DNA from: Alistipes sp.
Lineage (GTDB): Bacteria > Bacteroidota > Bacteroidia > Bacteroidales > Rikenellaceae
Length of the DNA: 7,438 bases
Assembly (NCBI GenBank): GCA_017559685.1
Contig: JAFYQY010000015.1
Coordinates: 1-7,438 of the forward strand
Direction of reading: 5' to 3'
A program made the position numbers and the translations under genes. Numbering within the stretch: the first letter of the stretch is position 1; each line of letters starts with the position of its first letter. The notes beneath the pieces are model-generated. The model ran no database searches. It saw only the letters and a program-made list of their open reading frames with translations, and was not told the origin of the DNA. Below are positions 5,059-7,438 of this stretch, piece by piece.

Positions 5059-6771
5059 ATGAAGAAGATTCTGTTATTTGCGATGGTAGCAACGCTCTTT
5101 GTTGCTTGCCAGAAGGAGAATTTGATGACCGCCGATGACGCTTTTGTCGTTGCGGGATATAGTGACGTTGAGAGCCGTACAGCGTTTGGAACACCCGACA
5201 ACTCGGAGATTCCGTATCGTTGGTCGGCGGGCGACTACATCTGGTTGGGAAATAATAGAAGTTCTGCTATTGCTGAGGAGTGCAGCTTGGCTCAATTTGA
5301 GTTTAGGGGAGGCACAGCCATAGTTGGTACAGGCCATATATTCTACAATATGACGGGTCAGGCCAAGAGCGCCAAGGTGCTCTCCTCGCAGACAGCAGAT
5401 GGCAACCTCGGTAACGACGGCGACTTCGGCTATGCTACTCTCGACGAATACAACTCGTTCTATTTGGAGCACAAGGCCGCCTACGTATGGTTTGACACCA
5501 AGAGCAACGATGCGGATATGCCGAAACTCCTCTCGATAACCCTTTCGACCGAGGGCGTAGCGATTGCGGGTGAGCGAGTTTATAACTTCTCGTCGCAGGA
5601 GTGGGATAGCGCAATATCAAACGGCAGCTCGGAGATTACACTCAACTTCGAGGGTGGCAAGCAGTTGCAGCCTTCGAACGAGGGTATTATGGCGGCTATG
5701 GTGGTGCTTCCTGCCGAGGTGGCGGGTACAAAACTCACCGTAACCTACACCTTCGAGGACGAGAGTACCTTTACCGAGGAGAAGATGCCGTCGAAGAGTT
5801 TTGTGAGTGGTGCTACACAGCGCATCGCCACAACAATCAACAAGAGCGACTTGAAGAAGAAAGAGCCTGAACTCGACTACGAGCTGCGCATCTTGACATT
5901 CGAGGATAAGGATGTAAAGTTCCAGCCATACTACTTGGAGTATGCCGACGGTTGGGCAGGACGACTCATTTCAAAGTGGAGCGAACTGATTGATAATCCG
6001 CAGTATAGTGGTCCATTGATGTATGGCAACGATGCAATGGATGCGATGTACTATTGGTACGACGAGGGCAATACCGAGCTTTACCATATGTTCCCCGACA
6101 ACTATGCATACTGCTTCTGGGGAGGTGGTCACGCAATCTCGAACTATTGGGGTGCGGGCTATGCCGATGAGGATAGAAATGGCCATATCTTGAAATACTA
6201 CGGTCAGGGCTATTTGGATCAGTGGGCAGGCAAGCCAGGCGCAGATGGCGCACTCGGTTGGTTCTTGTTGCAGTTGATGACCCCTATCGCACCGCACTCG
6301 GGCGAGAACTTCTGCGTACACTACGGCTACAAAGATTTCTTCTCATATATCGAGAATCTCCCCGAGATTTCGTTTGCCGATGGCGAGGCACGAGTTATCG
6401 ACCATATGTGGGTTACCAACACCAACTACACCCTCAATCAGCTCTACAACGGTGTTAAGAGCGAGGAGGGCAATAGCTTTGGTGGAAATTGGACGGGCTT
6501 GACTGAGGATGCTTGGCTCAAGATTGTGGCACAGGGCTTCGATGATGTAGATGCCGATGCTTATGCCGAGCCTATCAGCGAGGTGGAGTTCTATCTTGTG
6601 AAGGGTATGAAGGTAGTAACCGATTGGCAGAAGTGGGATTTGTCGGGACTCGGCAAGGTGGCAAAGGTGCGTTTCAACTTCCTCTACTCGGACGAGATGG
6701 GTGGTAAGTATGGTTTTACCATTCCGGGCTACTTCGCCTACGACGATATTGCGGTACGATTTGACAAGTAA
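5059..6771 (+). CDS. Lipoprotein with fimbrillin-like N-terminus and C-terminal DUF4465 domain (BtuH-like candidate)
   Basis: This 570-residue protein starts at ATG 5059, giving MKKILLFAMVATLFVAC with lipobox Cys17. An upstream in-frame GTG at 5023 would bury the signal peptide, so it is rejected. Residues about 25-265 look fimbrillin-like: ESRTAFG (38-44), YRWSAGDYIWLG (53-64), a strand-rich middle, and GIMAAMVVLPAEVAG (209-223). Residues about 276-570 match DUF4465: ILTFED (278-283), CFWGGGHAISNYWG (352-365), HMWVTNTNY (449-457), AWLKIVAQGFDD (485-496), EVEFYLVKG (508-516), DLSGLGKV (527-534) and the end GYFAYDDI (557-564). From memory, a DUF4465-type surface lipoprotein, BtuH, binds B12 in Bacteroides. 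The riboswitch upstream fits that role, but residues that touch B12 cannot be assigned here. It probably sits on the outer surface and passes cobamide to a BtuB transporter outside the window. The next gene follows after 8 nt. Confidence 0.88.
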   Translation: MKKILLFAMVATLFVACQKENLMTADDAFVVAGYSDVESRTAFGTPDNSEIPYRWSAGDYIWLGNNRSSAIAEECSLAQFEFRGGTAIVGTGHIFYNMTGQAKSAKVLSSQTADGNLGNDGDFGYATLDEYNSFYLEHKAAYVWFDTKSNDADMPKLLSITLSTEGVAIAGERVYNFSSQEWDSAISNGSSEITLNFEGGKQLQPSNEGIMAAMVVLPAEVAGTKLTVTYTFEDESTFTEEKMPSKSFVSGATQRIATTINKSDLKKKEPELDYELRILTFEDKDVKFQPYYLEYADGWAGRLISKWSELIDNPQYSGPLMYGNDAMDAMYYWYDEGNTELYHMFPDNYAYCFWGGGHAISNYWGAGYADEDRNGHILKYYGQGYLDQWAGKPGADGALGWFLLQLMTPIAPHSGENFCVHYGYKDFFSYIENLPEISFADGEARVIDHMWVTNTNYTLNQLYNGVKSEEGNSFGGNWTGLTEDAWLKIVAQGFDDVDADAYAEPISEVEFYLVKGMKVVTDWQKWDLSGLGKVAKVRFNFLYSDEMGGKYGFTIPGYFAYDDIAVRFDK

Positions 6772-6779
6772 AAGTGGGT

Positions 6780-7438
6780 GTGATTTTGAAGAAGTCGGTT
6801 ATAATAACTATTTTTGCAGCGGTAATATGCTCGTCGTGTAATATCGATGAGTATATCACCGACGGCAAGGACTATGGCGAGAGTCACTATCGCCCTGCTA
6901 CACAGAGTAGTAGCCCGTATTGTACAAAGGTTTTCGAGTACACCCCTGCGCCTGGTCAGTTTATAAACGAGACCAAGACGGGAGGCTTCGATGGCTCGCA
7001 GACTACCCCCGAGGCGGCTTGTCGCTATGCTGAACAGCGTTTCGACGAGGATATTTGGGTTTCGCTCGGAGGTTTCGGAGGCTACATCGTGGTGGGCTTC
7101 GACCATAGCATCGACAATACGGGAGGCTACGACTTTGCGGTGCTTGGCAACTCGTTCAATGGCTCATCGGAACCTGGTATTGTGTGGGTTATGCAGGACG
7201 AGAATGGCGACGGTCTGCCAAATGACACCTGGTACGAATTGGCAGGCTCGGAGACGGGTAAGGAGGAGACAATACAGAATTATGCTGTAACCTACTATCG
7301 CCCGAGTGAGCCGCAGCAACCTGTGCGATGGACGGACAATCAGGGTCGAGAGGGGCAGATTGACTACCTCAAGCAGTACCACCGCCAAGAGTACTACTAT
7401 CCGTTGTGGATTGAGGCGGATAGCTATACGCTTACGGG
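6780..7438 (+). CDS. Surface lipoprotein, paralogue of the first operon gene (copy 2), partial, non-ATG start
   Basis: The frame is open from 6774 to the window end without a stop, so the C-terminus is missing. There is no in-frame ATG before the signal peptide. GTG 6780 (8 nt after the previous stop) or TTG 6786 would give (MIL)KKSVIITIFAAVICSSC, a normal lipoprotein signal with the acidic NIDEY after the cysteine; GTG 6774 is also possible. I favour 6780 but cannot decide. Compared with copy 1 it shares YTPAPGQFIN, FDGSQTT, SLGGFGGYIVVGFDH, VWVMQDENG and the identical run LAGSETGKEETIQNYAVTYY. It has an extra linker of about 15 residues after the cysteine (DGKDYGESHYRPATQ region). The calcium-loop-like stretch is DENGDGLPND. 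Likely role: a second surface component of the same B12-responsive system. Confidence 0.85.
   Translation, partial: MILKKSVIITIFAAVICSSCNIDEYITDGKDYGESHYRPATQSSSPYCTKVFEYTPAPGQFINETKTGGFDGSQTTPEAACRYAEQRFDEDIWVSLGGFGGYIVVGFDHSIDNTGGYDFAVLGNSFNGSSEPGIVWVMQDENGDGLPNDTWYELAGSETGKEETIQNYAVTYYRPSEPQQPVRWTDNQGREGQIDYLKQYHRQEYYYPLWIEADSYTLT

Overview
The window looks like a chromosomal piece from a gut-type Bacteroidota, most likely order Bacteroidales. A Rikenellaceae/Alistipes-like source is plausible but not proven. The evidence is Bacteroidota-type promoters (TAnnTTTG at -7), A/T-rich start contexts without Shine-Dalgarno sites, lipoproteins with acidic residues just after the lipid-anchor cysteine, fimbrillin-like N-terminal modules, a DUF4465 protein and a cobalamin riboswitch.

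Left half, minus strand (about 3500 down to 1): a promoter at 3469-3500 reads leftward through an unusual leader of about 335 nt. The leader holds a run of ten C, two hairpins and five copies of a TGGCATT/AATGGCA element. It leads into a 1000-residue surface lipoprotein (3125-123) with a fimbrillin-like N-terminus and 13 GLUG-like repeats. 38 nt further on, a very small ORF starts (84-1) and runs out of the window.

Right half, plus strand (about 3580 to 7438): a promoter at 3581 drives a complete cobalamin (B12) riboswitch (3595-3807), followed by a further leader of about 210 nt with mutually exclusive hairpins and a possible attenuator. The operon then encodes a 296-residue surface lipoprotein (4020-4910), a 38-residue small protein (4922-5038), a 570-residue lipoprotein joining a fimbrillin-like region to DUF4465 (5059-6771), and a second copy of the first lipoprotein family (from about 6780, no ATG start, cut by the window end).

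Working model: the plus-strand operon is switched off by B12 and encodes outer-surface lipoproteins that help capture cobamides for a BtuB-type transporter, which would lie outside the window. The divergent minus-strand gene is a probable adhesin. The least described item is the small-protein family present once in each unit (84-1 and 4922-5038), sharing a Tyr/Pro/Glu/aromatic pattern and no signal peptide.
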